Assembly (NCBI GenBank): GCA_044227705.1
Contig: JBGAWE010000073.1
Coordinates: 1-18,966 of the forward strand
Reading direction: 5' to 3'
Length of the DNA: 18,966 bases
DNA from: JANOQP01 sp044227705
GTDB taxonomy: Bacteria > Bacteroidota > Bacteroidia > Chitinophagales > Saprospiraceae
Shown: piece after piece, positions 8,270 to 15,665 of the stretch
How the letters are laid out: every line of letters starts with the position of its first letter
Position numbering within the stretch: the stretch's first letter is position 1
The notes under the pieces: model-generated
Database searches by the model: none
What the model was told of the DNA's origin: nothing
The model's input: the letters and a program-made list of their open reading frames with translations, nothing else
Position numbers and translations under genes: made by a program

Positions 8270-9373
8270 ATGGCGAAAACGACGGTCAAGCTTTCTCATT
8301 TCTCTCTCGCAACCCTGTTCATCGGGGCCGCACTGCGCGTCGTCGTCTGGTGGCAGGACCGCTCCATCTTCATCGACGAGGCCAACCTTCTGCGAAACTT
8401 TTTGGAAAAACCCTTCGCCGACCTCTTCCGCCCGCTCGGTTGGCAGCAGTACGCCCCTCCCCTCTTCTCGGTTGCGGAGAAGGCATCGCTTGCGGTCCTC
8501 GGCCCGGGCAGCCTCCCCGCACGGCTTCTCCCGCTCGCTTTCGGGCTGGCATGCCTGCCGCTGGCTTGGTCGGTCGCCCGCCGCTGGTTGTCGCCAATCG
8601 CGCTCGCGCTGTTCTGCCTTTTCATCTCGCTGGACGGCGTTTTCATCCGCTACTCGACGATGGCTAAGCAGTATTCCTCCGACTGCCTCACCGCCCTGCT
8701 GATAATCTGGGCTGCACAACGTTTTGATTTCCAACGGTTTAGGTGGCAATGGGCCGTCGGCGGCGCGGTAGCTGTTTGGTTTTCGATGCCCTCTGTTTTC
8801 ACCCTCGCGGCGGTCGGCATCATGGCCGCTGTGGCCAATGCTGGCGTCCCCACCGACAATTCGCGCGACCAGTGGCCAAACCTGAAAACGCTCTGGCCGG
8901 TCGCCGCCTGGCTCGCCAGCTTCGCCGCCTACTATTTACTCTTGTTGAAAAACGACATCGCCGACCCGCACCTGCGCTCCGCCCACGTCTTCCTCCCGCC
9001 GAGCGGCGGCGATTGGAGTACATTGCTCGACACGCTCGCCATGTTCGGCCAAAAGCTCGTCGGGTTCACCGCCATCGGCCTCGCCTGTTTTTACGTCGGG
9101 CTGGCCGCCGCCGTTTGGCATTTCTTCGAAAAAAGGCCTGCTGGTTCCGTCCTTCTTTGGGGGCCGCCCGCGTTCGCCGTCGTCGCCTGCGCCCTCGGCC
9201 AATATTCCGCCGTCGAGCGGCTGTTGTTCTTTTCGATGCCGAGCGTGTTGCTGTGCGTTGCCGTCGGCTGGGATGCCGTTTTGAAAAAAATCGGCGGCTT
9301 GAAATCGCAAATACGACTGGTTTTGGGCCCCTTTTCAATTTCAAGAACACCGCGATGGGCTTGCCATTTATGA
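8270..9373 (+). CDS. GT39-like membrane glycosyltransferase, reading frame broken before its C-terminus
   Basis: A polytopic GT-C fold protein of the ArnT/PMT-like family 39, which transfers sugars from polyprenyl-phosphate donors on the outer face of the inner membrane. The first loop carries IDEANLL with Asp36-Glu37, the position of the catalytic acid in this superfamily, and YSTMAKQYSSD near 128-138 is typical of the Bacteroidota members. Several hydrophobic helices follow, at about 11-28, 85-103, 107-124, 160-190, 206-226, 264-285, 296-310 and 318-334. The ORF runs 367 residues, but its last 15-20 (from about GPFSISRT) look non-native. Matching sequence resumes in another frame and continues to 9683. 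I chose the ATG at 8270; the frame is open to 8132 but the upstream part is not protein-like. Substrate unknown. Confidence 0.8.
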   Translation: MAKTTVKLSHFSLATLFIGAALRVVVWWQDRSIFIDEANLLRNFLEKPFADLFRPLGWQQYAPPLFSVAEKASLAVLGPGSLPARLLPLAFGLACLPLAWSVARRWLSPIALALFCLFISLDGVFIRYSTMAKQYSSDCLTALLIIWAAQRFDFQRFRWQWAVGGAVAVWFSMPSVFTLAAVGIMAAVANAGVPTDNSRDQWPNLKTLWPVAAWLASFAAYYLLLLKNDIADPHLRSAHVFLPPSGGDWSTLLDTLAMFGQKLVGFTAIGLACFYVGLAAAVWHFFEKRPAGSVLLWGPPAFAVVACALGQYSAVERLLFFSMPSVLLCVAVGWDAVLKKIGGLKSQIRLVLGPFSISRTPRWACHL

Positions 9374-9683
9374 GAAAAACTACCGACCCGGCGACGCGCT
9401 TTTCGTCCATTGGGCAGCCGCGCCGACCGTCCGGCACTACCTCGCGTATGAACCTGAAAAGCACCCGTTCGGTCCGTCCGTCCAGCTCACATCGTGGCAG
9501 CCCGACCCGCTCTCCCTCGAAACTGAGGTCGCCGACTGGCTGGCCACGCATCCCGACGGTCGGGCTTTCGTCCAATGGCCCGCTGGTGCTGACACATCCA
9601 ACGGCCGGGGCTTTAAAGGGGAAACCTCCACTTTGATGCAATACCCGGGCGGCCAAATCTTCCAGTACCTCTCCCCGAGGTAA
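9336..9683 (+). pseudogene. Out-of-frame C-terminal part of the GT39-like glycosyltransferase
   Basis: Reading the codon frame that begins at 9336 gives about 115 sensible residues with no stop until TAA at 9681-9683: QFQEHRDGLAIYEKNY, RPGDALFVHWAA, LTSWQPDPLSLETEVADWL, and a final GGQIFQYLSPR. PGDALFVHW resembles the soluble C-terminal segment that follows the last membrane helix in ArnT-like proteins. There is no ATG near its beginning, so it is not an independent gene. It is +1 relative to the frame of the N-terminal part. The switch must lie between the frame-0 stop at 9300-9302 and about 9340, near the TTTTGGGCCCCTTTT tract. Joined, the protein would be about 470 residues. Whether this is a real mutation or a sequencing error cannot be decided here. 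Confidence 0.72.
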
Positions 9684-9707
9684 AACCACTTTTCGACCTG
9701 ACGTAAA

Positions 9708-10115
9708 ATGTCCCCTCAACAAATTTTCGAAAAAATGATGGCCCGCGACGCCTTCAGCCGCCTCCTCGGGATGCGCCTTGTCGAGGTCGGTCCCGGGTTT
9801 TGTATCCTGAAGATGACCGTCGCCGCCGACCATGTCAACGGCTTTGGCGTCGCTCACGGCGGCATCACCTTCTCGCTGGCAGACTCGGCCTTCGCCTTCG
9901 CCTGCAACTCGCACGGCCGCCTGTCGGTCTCGGTGGAATGTTCGATAAGCCACGTCGCGCCCGTTTTCGAGGGAGACGAACTGACCGCCGAGTGCCACGA
10001 ACAGTTCCTCGGCTCGAAACTTTCCAACTACAACTGCCTGATTGTCAACCAAAAAGGCGAAACGGTCGCCCTGTTCAAGTCGACCGCGTTCCGCAAAAAA
10101 GAGGAGTGGAAATAG
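9708..10115 (+). CDS. paaI: PaaI-like hotdog-fold acyl-CoA thioesterase
   Basis: A 135-residue single-domain hotdog thioesterase. PaaI-type enzymes hydrolyse hydroxylated phenylacetyl-CoA intermediates that stall the phenylacetate pathway, and related proteins act on other acyl-CoAs. The central motif VAHGGITFSLADSAFAFACN (about residues 48-67) is the PaaI signature, with the catalytic Asp expected at about 59 on the hot-dog helix. VSVECSISHVAPVFEGDEL and ALFKSTAFRKK follow as in the family. The gene begins 24 bp after the displaced end of the glycosyltransferase and may share its transcript. No other phenylacetate genes are in the window, so the physiological substrate is uncertain even though the family is clear. 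Its stop directly abuts the stop of convergent yraN with no spacer. Confidence 0.88.
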   Translation: MSPQQIFEKMMARDAFSRLLGMRLVEVGPGFCILKMTVAADHVNGFGVAHGGITFSLADSAFAFACNSHGRLSVSVECSISHVAPVFEGDELTAECHEQFLGSKLSNYNCLIVNQKGETVALFKSTAFRKKEEWK

Positions 10116-10484
10116 TCAGGCCGTCGGCCAAAAAGCGTCCTCGAAATGCTCGACGACCGGCTGCGCGTTGGGCCTTAGGAGGACGGAAACCGTGTCGAAC
10201 CGGACCGCCTGCTCCCAGTTTATCTTCCGGCAATAAGCGGCAGCGGCGCGGGAAAGCACATCCTCCTTTTTCCGTCCGACGAACTCCTCCGGCCTTCCGA
10301 AGGCGAGCGAGCCGCGCGTTTTCACCTCGATGAAAACAAGGGTTTTCTCTTTCCAAAAGGCAATGAGGTCGATCTCGCCGTGCCCTGCCCGCCAGTTGCG
10401 CTCGACAATTCGGTAGCCTTTCTGTTCGAGCAGCGTGGCTGCGATTTCCTCGCCCGACTTGCCCGTTTCGATGTGTTGTGCCAT
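10116..10484 (-). CDS. yraN: YraN family (UPF0102) endonuclease-like protein
   Basis: A 122-residue protein of the UPF0102/YraN family, a widely conserved group with a restriction-endonuclease-like fold whose cellular role is unsettled. The nuclease-like signature is visible as HGEIDLIA (Glu37, Asp39) and FIEVKTR (Glu53, Lys55), the D/E-ExK arrangement of this fold. It begins with a conserved helix (GKSGEEIAATLLEQKGYRIVERNWR). The frame is open upstream to 10634, but that extension overlaps the end of the MoeB-like gene in another frame. The ATG at 10484 gives the normal family length. It lies 29 bp downstream of the MoeB-like gene on the same strand and is probably the last gene of that unit. 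Stop-to-stop contact with paaI leaves no room for a separate terminator. Confidence 0.9.
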   Translation of the reverse strand: MAQHIETGKSGEEIAATLLEQKGYRIVERNWRAGHGEIDLIAFWKEKTLVFIEVKTRGSLAFGRPEEFVGRKKEDVLSRAAAAYCRKINWEQAVRFDTVSVLLRPNAQPVVEHFEDAFWPTA

Positions 10485-10513
10485 GTGTTTTCTCTGTTTT
10501 GTTGCCCAAGTTT

Positions 10514-11617
10514 TCAAGTCTGGATAAGGTCCACCGAACAAGCCGAGATGCCGCCATCGAGGTTGAAAAGGTTGTCGAAACCCAGTTCTTCGAGCTGTCG
10601 GATGGCCCGTTTGGCCCGCGTCCCGCCCTTGCAATGGAGGACGACGGGGATGTCGCGCCTGATTTTTTCGAGGTCGTCAGCAACGGTTGCCAGCGGGATC
10701 AGCTCGCCGCCGAGGTTGGCCGCCTCAAACTCGTGCGGCTCTCGGACATCGATTAGCTGGAACGGCCTCCCCTCTTTTTTCCATTGCGAAAACTCCTCGG
10801 GCGAGACCTCCCGAACCGGGTCCTTCATCCCGCAAAAAACCTCGTAGTCGATGAGTTTCGAGATTGTCGGCCCGTCGGCCCGAGAGCCAAACCTTAAAAC
10901 CCGCGATTCAAAGTTGAGCGCGTCGAAAACCCACAGCCGACCGGCCAGGGGCTCGCCCAATCCTGTCAAAACCTTCACCGCCTCGCAAGCCTGAACACTT
11001 CCGACGATGCCGGTCAGCGCACCCATAACGCCTGCCTCCTCGCAGCTTGCGACGGTGCCGGGCGCGGGCGGTTCGGGGAATAGGTCACGGTAGTTCGGCC
11101 CGCGCGAGCCGTCTTTTTTCAAAAAATTGAAAACGGAAACCTGCCCCTCGAACCGGAAGACAGAGCCGGAGACAACCGGCTTGCCGAGCAAAAAAGCCGC
11201 GTCGTTGACCAGATATCGGGTCGGAAAATTGTCGGAGCCGTCGCAGATGAGGTCAAATTCTCTCAGAATCCGCATCGCGTTCGCCGCTGTCAGCCGCTCG
11301 ACAAGGGCCTCGATTTCGACGAATGGGTTGAGTTTTTCCAGTCGCCGCTTTGCCGCCTCGGCTTTCGGCTGCCCGACGTCGTCGCAAGTGAAAAGCACCT
11401 GCCGTTGCAAGTTGGACACCTCGACCACGTCCGAATCGACGATGCCCAGCGACCCGACCCCGGCGGCAGCGAGATAAAGAAGAGCGGGGCAGCCCAGACC
11501 GCCCGCCCCGACGACGAGGACACGGGCCGATTTCAGCCGCGCCTGCGCTTCCGGCCCGAAGCCGGGGAGGGCGAAATGGCGAGCGTATCGGGCCAGCTCT
11601 TCTTTTGAAAAATCCAT
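10514..11617 (-). CDS. MoeB/ThiF-type E1-like adenylyltransferase with C-terminal rhodanese domain
   Basis: A 367-residue fusion. Residues about 8-250 are an E1-like adenylyltransferase, which activates the C-terminal Gly-Gly of a MoaD- or ThiS-type sulfur carrier with ATP. Visible are the RYARHFALPGFG start, nucleotide loop GAGGLG (37-42), SNLQRQ (68-73), CDGSDNF (125-131) and SCEEAGVMG with Cys192 at the usual conserved cysteine. Residues about 270-367 are a rhodanese domain with active-site loop CKGGTR (Cys329), which suggests it also supplies the sulfur, as in MOCS3-type proteins. The paired cysteines that bind structural zinc in E. coli MoeB are missing. The sequence ends soon after NLDGGISAC, slightly short for a rhodanese. 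The start lies two bases after the M16 peptidase stop. Molybdopterin, thiamine or tRNA thiolation roles cannot be separated here. Confidence 0.88.
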   Translation of the reverse strand: MDFSKEELARYARHFALPGFGPEAQARLKSARVLVVGAGGLGCPALLYLAAAGVGSLGIVDSDVVEVSNLQRQVLFTCDDVGQPKAEAAKRRLEKLNPFVEIEALVERLTAANAMRILREFDLICDGSDNFPTRYLVNDAAFLLGKPVVSGSVFRFEGQVSVFNFLKKDGSRGPNYRDLFPEPPAPGTVASCEEAGVMGALTGIVGSVQACEAVKVLTGLGEPLAGRLWVFDALNFESRVLRFGSRADGPTISKLIDYEVFCGMKDPVREVSPEEFSQWKKEGRPFQLIDVREPHEFEAANLGGELIPLATVADDLEKIRRDIPVVLHCKGGTRAKRAIRQLEELGFDNLFNLDGGISACSVDLIQT

Positions 11618-11619
11618 GC

Positions 11620-14478
11620 TCAGTAGCCGAAGACCTCGGCCAGCGAAAGCTCACGGACGGGGCCTATTTGCCTCAAAAACTTGAAGTCGATGCGCTTCTT
11701 CTCGCCCAAAACGAGCCATGTGAAGCTGCGGCCTTTCACCTTTTTGAGGTGGAAGTCGACGAGGTCCATCAGCTCGGCGGCGGAGATTTTGTCGAAAACG
11801 TGGCGGTTCACCTCGCTTTTCAAACCCCGCTCGCGCAGGCCGCGCCACGACCAGTAGATGTTCTCCGGCCGCATCCGCTCGGCGGCGATGTTTTTTACAA
11901 TTGAGAGCCTCGCCTGCTCTGCCTGCTCGGGGCTGACCGGCATCGCGGCCATGATCTGCTGGAAGGCGCGGGCAGCCGTCGCCATCTTGTCCGGCTGGGT
12001 GCCGACATAGGTCTGCAGCCAGTGCCCGTTGCGCTTTTTGGCCGGGCTGGCAGCATAGGCGTAGGCCGCGTAGGCCAACGCCTTCGACTCCCGGATTTCC
12101 TGAAAAACGATGGACGAGAGGCCGTAGCCGAAGTACTGGTTCCACCACTCGGCCATGCAAAGCTCCTCGACGTCGAACCTCGGCGTGCCGCGCGAGACAG
12201 ACATCAACTCGACCTGAACCGATGGAAAATCAATAAAAAACACCCTGTTCCTACTCGTTTTCAATTCGGGGTAATTCTTTTCGGGTAGCGGCTTCTTCAG
12301 ATCCGCGGTCAGCGGGTGGAGCTTTTTTATGAAGTCGGCGACCCGCCCGATCGGCCTCGGCCCGAGATAGAAAAGCGTGTGCTCAAAACCGGTCAGCCCG
12401 CGAACAAGCCCGGTCAGTTCCTCGGCGGTCAGGGCCATGATTTTCTCGCGCGGCATCACGTCGCTGAAAGCTGAGACGGGGCCGTGCTTCGCCCAGTTGA
12501 CCAGGCCCTTTCGGAGGATGGTCTGCTTGTCCTTTTTCGCGTTCTCGCGGCGGGCAAAGACGTCGGCGACGAGATTTTCGAGGGCCGCTTCGTCGGGTTG
12601 CAGGTTCTTGAGCAGGTCGGACAACAGCTCGAATGCTGGCTCGAAGCTCTCGTCCAGGCCTTGCAGTGTGATGAAAACCCGGTCGTCGTTGCACTCCATC
12701 TCGAGCTGCGTCCCGAGGCGGAAAAAAGCCTGTTGCACAGCCGTCGCCGGGCGGTTTTTCGTCCCTAGAAAAGAGAAATAGGCGGCCGCGAGCGCCAACC
12801 TCCTGTCGCTGTTGCGCCCCATTTCGACAATCAGACAGAGTTGGAACAGCTTCCCGTCCGCCTTGCGGATGGAATCGAGGCGGATGCCGGGCGCGAGCTT
12901 TCTTGTTTTGATAACTTTTTGGAAATCAACGAATTGCGGTTCAATCGGCTCGACCTCCTTCCCCAAAAACTCGGCCGCAAAGTCCGAAAGCCCGTCGCGG
13001 TTCAGTTCAACGGGGGTCATCGGCGGCTTCTCGACCTTCATCACGGAGGGGTCGTCGCCGGTCTTCTTTTGGACGACGACAAAACTCTCCGCGCCCAGCC
13101 ATTTTTGGGCGAAGGCGATGACGTCCTGCTTCGACAACTTCGCCAGTTTCTTCCACCGGTTGACCGATTCTTTCCAGTCGAGGCCGAGGATGAACGTGCC
13201 GGTCAGCGCATCGGCGCGGCCCTCGTTCTTCTCGAAACTGCGCAGCTCTTGCAACTTCATGTCGCGGACGACGGCCTCGACGAGCCAGTCGTCGAACTCG
13301 CCCTTTTTCAAAAGCTCGATCTGCGAAAGGAGCAACCGTTCGACCTCCTCCAAAGTCTGCCCGTCGCGCGGTTTTCCGAAGAGGCCGAACTGTCCGAAGT
13401 CCTCGTACTGCCGTTGATAGGCGTGCGCGTCGAGGACTAGCTGTTTCTGCTTGAGGTTGAGGTCGATCAGGCCGGCCTGGTGGTTGAACAGGATTCCCGC
13501 GACGAGCGGCAGCATGAATGCATCGGCGTGCGCCGCGCCGGGCATCCGCCACGAGACTTCGACCCACTCGGCCTCTTGCCCGAGGACCGTTTTGCGGATT
13601 GGCGAGGTGATTTCAGGCTGTTTTTTCACCGAGAACTTCGGAATCGGCCTTGCCTCGAACCGTCCGAACGTCCGCTCGGCCAGCCGCACGGCCGCCTCTG
13701 GCTCGAAATCCCCGACCAAGATGATAGCCATGTTGTTCGGCACGTAATACTTGTCGAAAAACTCGTAGACGCGCCGCTGCGACGGGTTTTTAAGGTCCTC
13801 GCCGCGCCCGATGGTTGTCTGCGTGCCGTACTGGTGGTTGGGAAAAAGGGCCTCGTTCGACGTGCGCAGCACTTTTCGGAAGTCCTTGTCCTGGTTCATG
13901 TTGAACTCCTCGAAGATGGTCTCCAGCTCGGTGTGGAAGACGCGCAGCACCGGCCGCCTAAAGCGCTCGGCCTCCAGCTCGAACCAGCGGCCCAGCTCAT
14001 TGGAGGGGATGTCGTTGAGGTAGACCGTCTGCTCGACCCAGGTGTAGGCGTTTGTGCCGTTGGCACCAAGGGCGGAGACGAGCTTGTCGTACTCGTTGGC
14101 CGCGACGAAGCGGGCGGCACGCCCCGAGACCTCGTCTATCTCTTTGTAGATCAGCGCCTTGCGCTCCGGGTCGCTCGTCGCGCGGTGATCTTCGAAGAGT
14201 TGTTCGATGCGGTCGAGCAGCGGCTTTTCCGCGGCCCAGTCGAGCGAGCCGAGGCGGTTCGTCCCCTTGAACATCATGTGCTCAAAATAGTGGGCAAGCC
14301 CCGTCGCATCGGCCGGGTCGTGCTTCGAGCCAGCGCGGACGGCAATCTCCGTCTGCACACGAGGCTCGGCGCGGTTGACGGACATGAGCAAAGTCAGGCC
14401 GTTCGGCAGGACGTGCTTTTGCACCTTTATCGGGTCGCCCGCGACGGTCTGGAAGGGTGTCTGGGTTAGTTGAGTCAT
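11620..14478 (-). CDS. M16 family (insulinase/pitrilysin-like) zinc metallopeptidase
   Basis: A 952-residue four-subdomain M16 peptidase. This family closes two halves around short, unfolded peptides and cleaves them. The inverted zinc motif HxxEH is HYFEH at residues 63-67 (in GLAHYFEHMMFKGT). The third zinc ligand is probably Glu191 in ETIFEEFNMNQ, seven residues after Glu184, as in insulysin-type enzymes. Conserved WVEQTVYLNDIP and NNMAIILVGDFE-type segments follow, and the C-terminal half is the inactive partner lobe with the expected late motif (NQYFGYGLSSIVFQEIRESKALAY). No signal peptide is apparent, so cytoplasmic location is inferred, unlike many periplasmic M16 proteins of Bacteroidota. 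It is the first gene of a tight unit with the MoeB-like gene (2-bp gap) and yraN. Substrate unknown. Confidence 0.93.
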   Translation of the reverse strand: MTQLTQTPFQTVAGDPIKVQKHVLPNGLTLLMSVNRAEPRVQTEIAVRAGSKHDPADATGLAHYFEHMMFKGTNRLGSLDWAAEKPLLDRIEQLFEDHRATSDPERKALIYKEIDEVSGRAARFVAANEYDKLVSALGANGTNAYTWVEQTVYLNDIPSNELGRWFELEAERFRRPVLRVFHTELETIFEEFNMNQDKDFRKVLRTSNEALFPNHQYGTQTTIGRGEDLKNPSQRRVYEFFDKYYVPNNMAIILVGDFEPEAAVRLAERTFGRFEARPIPKFSVKKQPEITSPIRKTVLGQEAEWVEVSWRMPGAAHADAFMLPLVAGILFNHQAGLIDLNLKQKQLVLDAHAYQRQYEDFGQFGLFGKPRDGQTLEEVERLLLSQIELLKKGEFDDWLVEAVVRDMKLQELRSFEKNEGRADALTGTFILGLDWKESVNRWKKLAKLSKQDVIAFAQKWLGAESFVVVQKKTGDDPSVMKVEKPPMTPVELNRDGLSDFAAEFLGKEVEPIEPQFVDFQKVIKTRKLAPGIRLDSIRKADGKLFQLCLIVEMGRNSDRRLALAAAYFSFLGTKNRPATAVQQAFFRLGTQLEMECNDDRVFITLQGLDESFEPAFELLSDLLKNLQPDEAALENLVADVFARRENAKKDKQTILRKGLVNWAKHGPVSAFSDVMPREKIMALTAEELTGLVRGLTGFEHTLFYLGPRPIGRVADFIKKLHPLTADLKKPLPEKNYPELKTSRNRVFFIDFPSVQVELMSVSRGTPRFDVEELCMAEWWNQYFGYGLSSIVFQEIRESKALAYAAYAYAASPAKKRNGHWLQTYVGTQPDKMATAARAFQQIMAAMPVSPEQAEQARLSIVKNIAAERMRPENIYWSWRGLRERGLKSEVNRHVFDKISAAELMDLVDFHLKKVKGRSFTWLVLGEKKRIDFKFLRQIGPVRELSLAEVFGY

Positions 14479-14572
14479 CGTGATTTATGGAAAAATTTGG
14501 GCGAAGTTGAGTCGCTGACAGCATTCGCCAGAACATAACCCGCCCGAAAAAGGTCGCCACGGCCCAACCTTT

Positions 14573-15502
14573 TCAGTTCCCAAAAATATTCTTGCCCTTC
14601 CGTGCGTCGAGCACGGGCGCGGGCCGGGGCGCCTCGTCCTGTTTGTCGTTGAAGACTTTGGAGACGTACTCGAGCTTGCCGTCCTTGATCTTGAAACCCT
14701 CATAACTGCCGTCCGGGACGCTCGTCGTGCCGCTCTCGAAGGGGCTTTGCTCGGCGATGAGGTGGTCGAAGAGGATCATTTTGTACTCCTCGTCGAAGTT
14801 GAGGCGCACGTTCGTCTCGGCCGAGTAGGTCAAGATGAGGCGCATCTCCGGCACACCGCGCGCCGAGGCGATCGAGCGGTTGAAGACGGGCGCGCCGAAG
14901 ACCGGCTCGCCGTCGCGGAAGGTCAGCACGTCCAAGACCTTCCTTTTTTCAAAAAAACGATAGGCGTCGAAGCCGTAGAGGAGGTATTTCTTCTCGTCGC
15001 CCCGCCCCAGCTCGGTGATGCGATAGTAAAGGGCGCCGTACCAGTTGTCGGGCGTGAGCGCCTCGAAGCGCTCGTCGCGCAGGCCGTCAGAGGCATCGTT
15101 GAACGGGTAGAGCTTCCCGGACTTGCCCCCCATCTGCAGGGCACCGAAGTAGCGATAGGTGGAGTCGTCGACGAAAAGCTGCCACGTGAAAATCCTGAAC
15201 GTGGAATCGGCCGGGTATTGGACGCTGATGGTCTTCAAGTTGGAGAACTTGAAATAGAAAGAGTTCTCCGCTGCGAGGCTCGACTTGAGCATCGGCAAGA
15301 TCTTGTGGCAGGCGGCGAAGCGGTGGTCACCTATGCTGTCCTCGAGCATGGCCTTTCCCCAAAGTTGGAGGGAGTCGGCGGCGGCGGAGAGCTTTTCAGC
15401 GTCCTTCGAGGCGATTTTCGGGGCGGCCTTTTTGACCTGGGCGGCGGTTTTTTCCGTAAAAAGAAGGGTCACGAGGAGCATCAGAAAAAGGGAGGAGCGC
15501 AT
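14573..15502 (-). CDS. Exported protein of unknown function
   Basis: A 309-residue protein that I do not recognise at the family level. The start MRSSLFLMLLVTLLFTEKTAAQ is a clear Sec signal peptide with an AAQ-type cleavage site and no lipobox Cys, so a periplasmic or outer-membrane-associated location is expected. The mature part begins with a Lys/Ala-rich helical segment (about 23-60) and then alternates aromatic-rich beta-like stretches (FRIFTWQLFVDDSTYRYFGA, NWYGALYYRITELG, KKYLLYGFDAYRFFEKRK, EMRLILTYSAETNVRLNFDE), suggesting a beta-rich fold. The tail is rich in Pro and charged residues. The ATG at 15502 is preferred over the in-frame TTG at 15508 because it begins the signal peptide. 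It lies 94 bp upstream of the M16 gene on the same strand and is divergent from the response regulator. Confidence 0.82.
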   Translation of the reverse strand: MRSSLFLMLLVTLLFTEKTAAQVKKAAPKIASKDAEKLSAAADSLQLWGKAMLEDSIGDHRFAACHKILPMLKSSLAAENSFYFKFSNLKTISVQYPADSTFRIFTWQLFVDDSTYRYFGALQMGGKSGKLYPFNDASDGLRDERFEALTPDNWYGALYYRITELGRGDEKKYLLYGFDAYRFFEKRKVLDVLTFRDGEPVFGAPVFNRSIASARGVPEMRLILTYSAETNVRLNFDEEYKMILFDHLIAEQSPFESGTTSVPDGSYEGFKIKDGKLEYVSKVFNDKQDEAPRPAPVLDARKGKNIFGN

Positions 15503-15591
15503 GGACAAGACCGGTTTGGTTCAGAAAATTCGGCCGGTAAACGACGGGGTTTTCTCAAAAATTGCCGAAACGGGCAGGGGCCGACTTCACA

Positions 15592-15599
15592 CAAAATTA
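15592..15599 (-). promoter_or_regulatory. Candidate -7 box (TAATTTTG) for the exported unknown protein
   Basis: On the minus strand TAATTTTG is a perfect match to the Bacteroidota -7 consensus TAnnTTTG, about 90 bases before the ATG at 15502. No clear -33 TTTG is visible at the usual distance upstream. It faces the plus-strand box at 15624, so the two promoters would overlap. Confidence 0.4.
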
Positions 15600-15623
15600 A
15601 TCTGCTGCGCCGAGCCGAGCGGA

Positions 15624-15631
15624 TAGTTTTG
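15624..15631 (+). promoter_or_regulatory. Candidate -7 box (TAGTTTTG) for the two-component system genes
   Basis: TAGTTTTG is a perfect match to TAnnTTTG and lies 34 bases before the response regulator ATG at 15666, a normal leader length. No clear -33 element is visible about 20 bases upstream (the area near 15600 reads TTAATCTG). Confidence 0.45.
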
Positions 15632-15665
15632 CCCCGAAAATCCAGACAAGAACATCCAAAAAAGC

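Noticed and set aside
8743..9636. 297-residue plus-strand open frame as the possible continuation of the glycosyltransferase
   Set aside because: It is the third frame and is Arg/Ser/Pro-rich. The family-like tail is in the frame starting at 9336, not in this one.
9066..10052. 328-residue minus-strand open frame
   Set aside because: Antisense to the glycosyltransferase tail and paaI; its N-terminal part is simply the reverse of the thioesterase.
10485..10634. Upstream extension of yraN by 50 residues
   Set aside because: It overlaps the rhodanese end of the MoeB-like gene out of frame; YraN proteins are about 120 residues, as given by the ATG at 10484.
13480..14469. 329-residue plus-strand open frame
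   Set aside because: Antisense to the M16 peptidase catalytic half, including the zinc motif; the M16 reading is clearly real.
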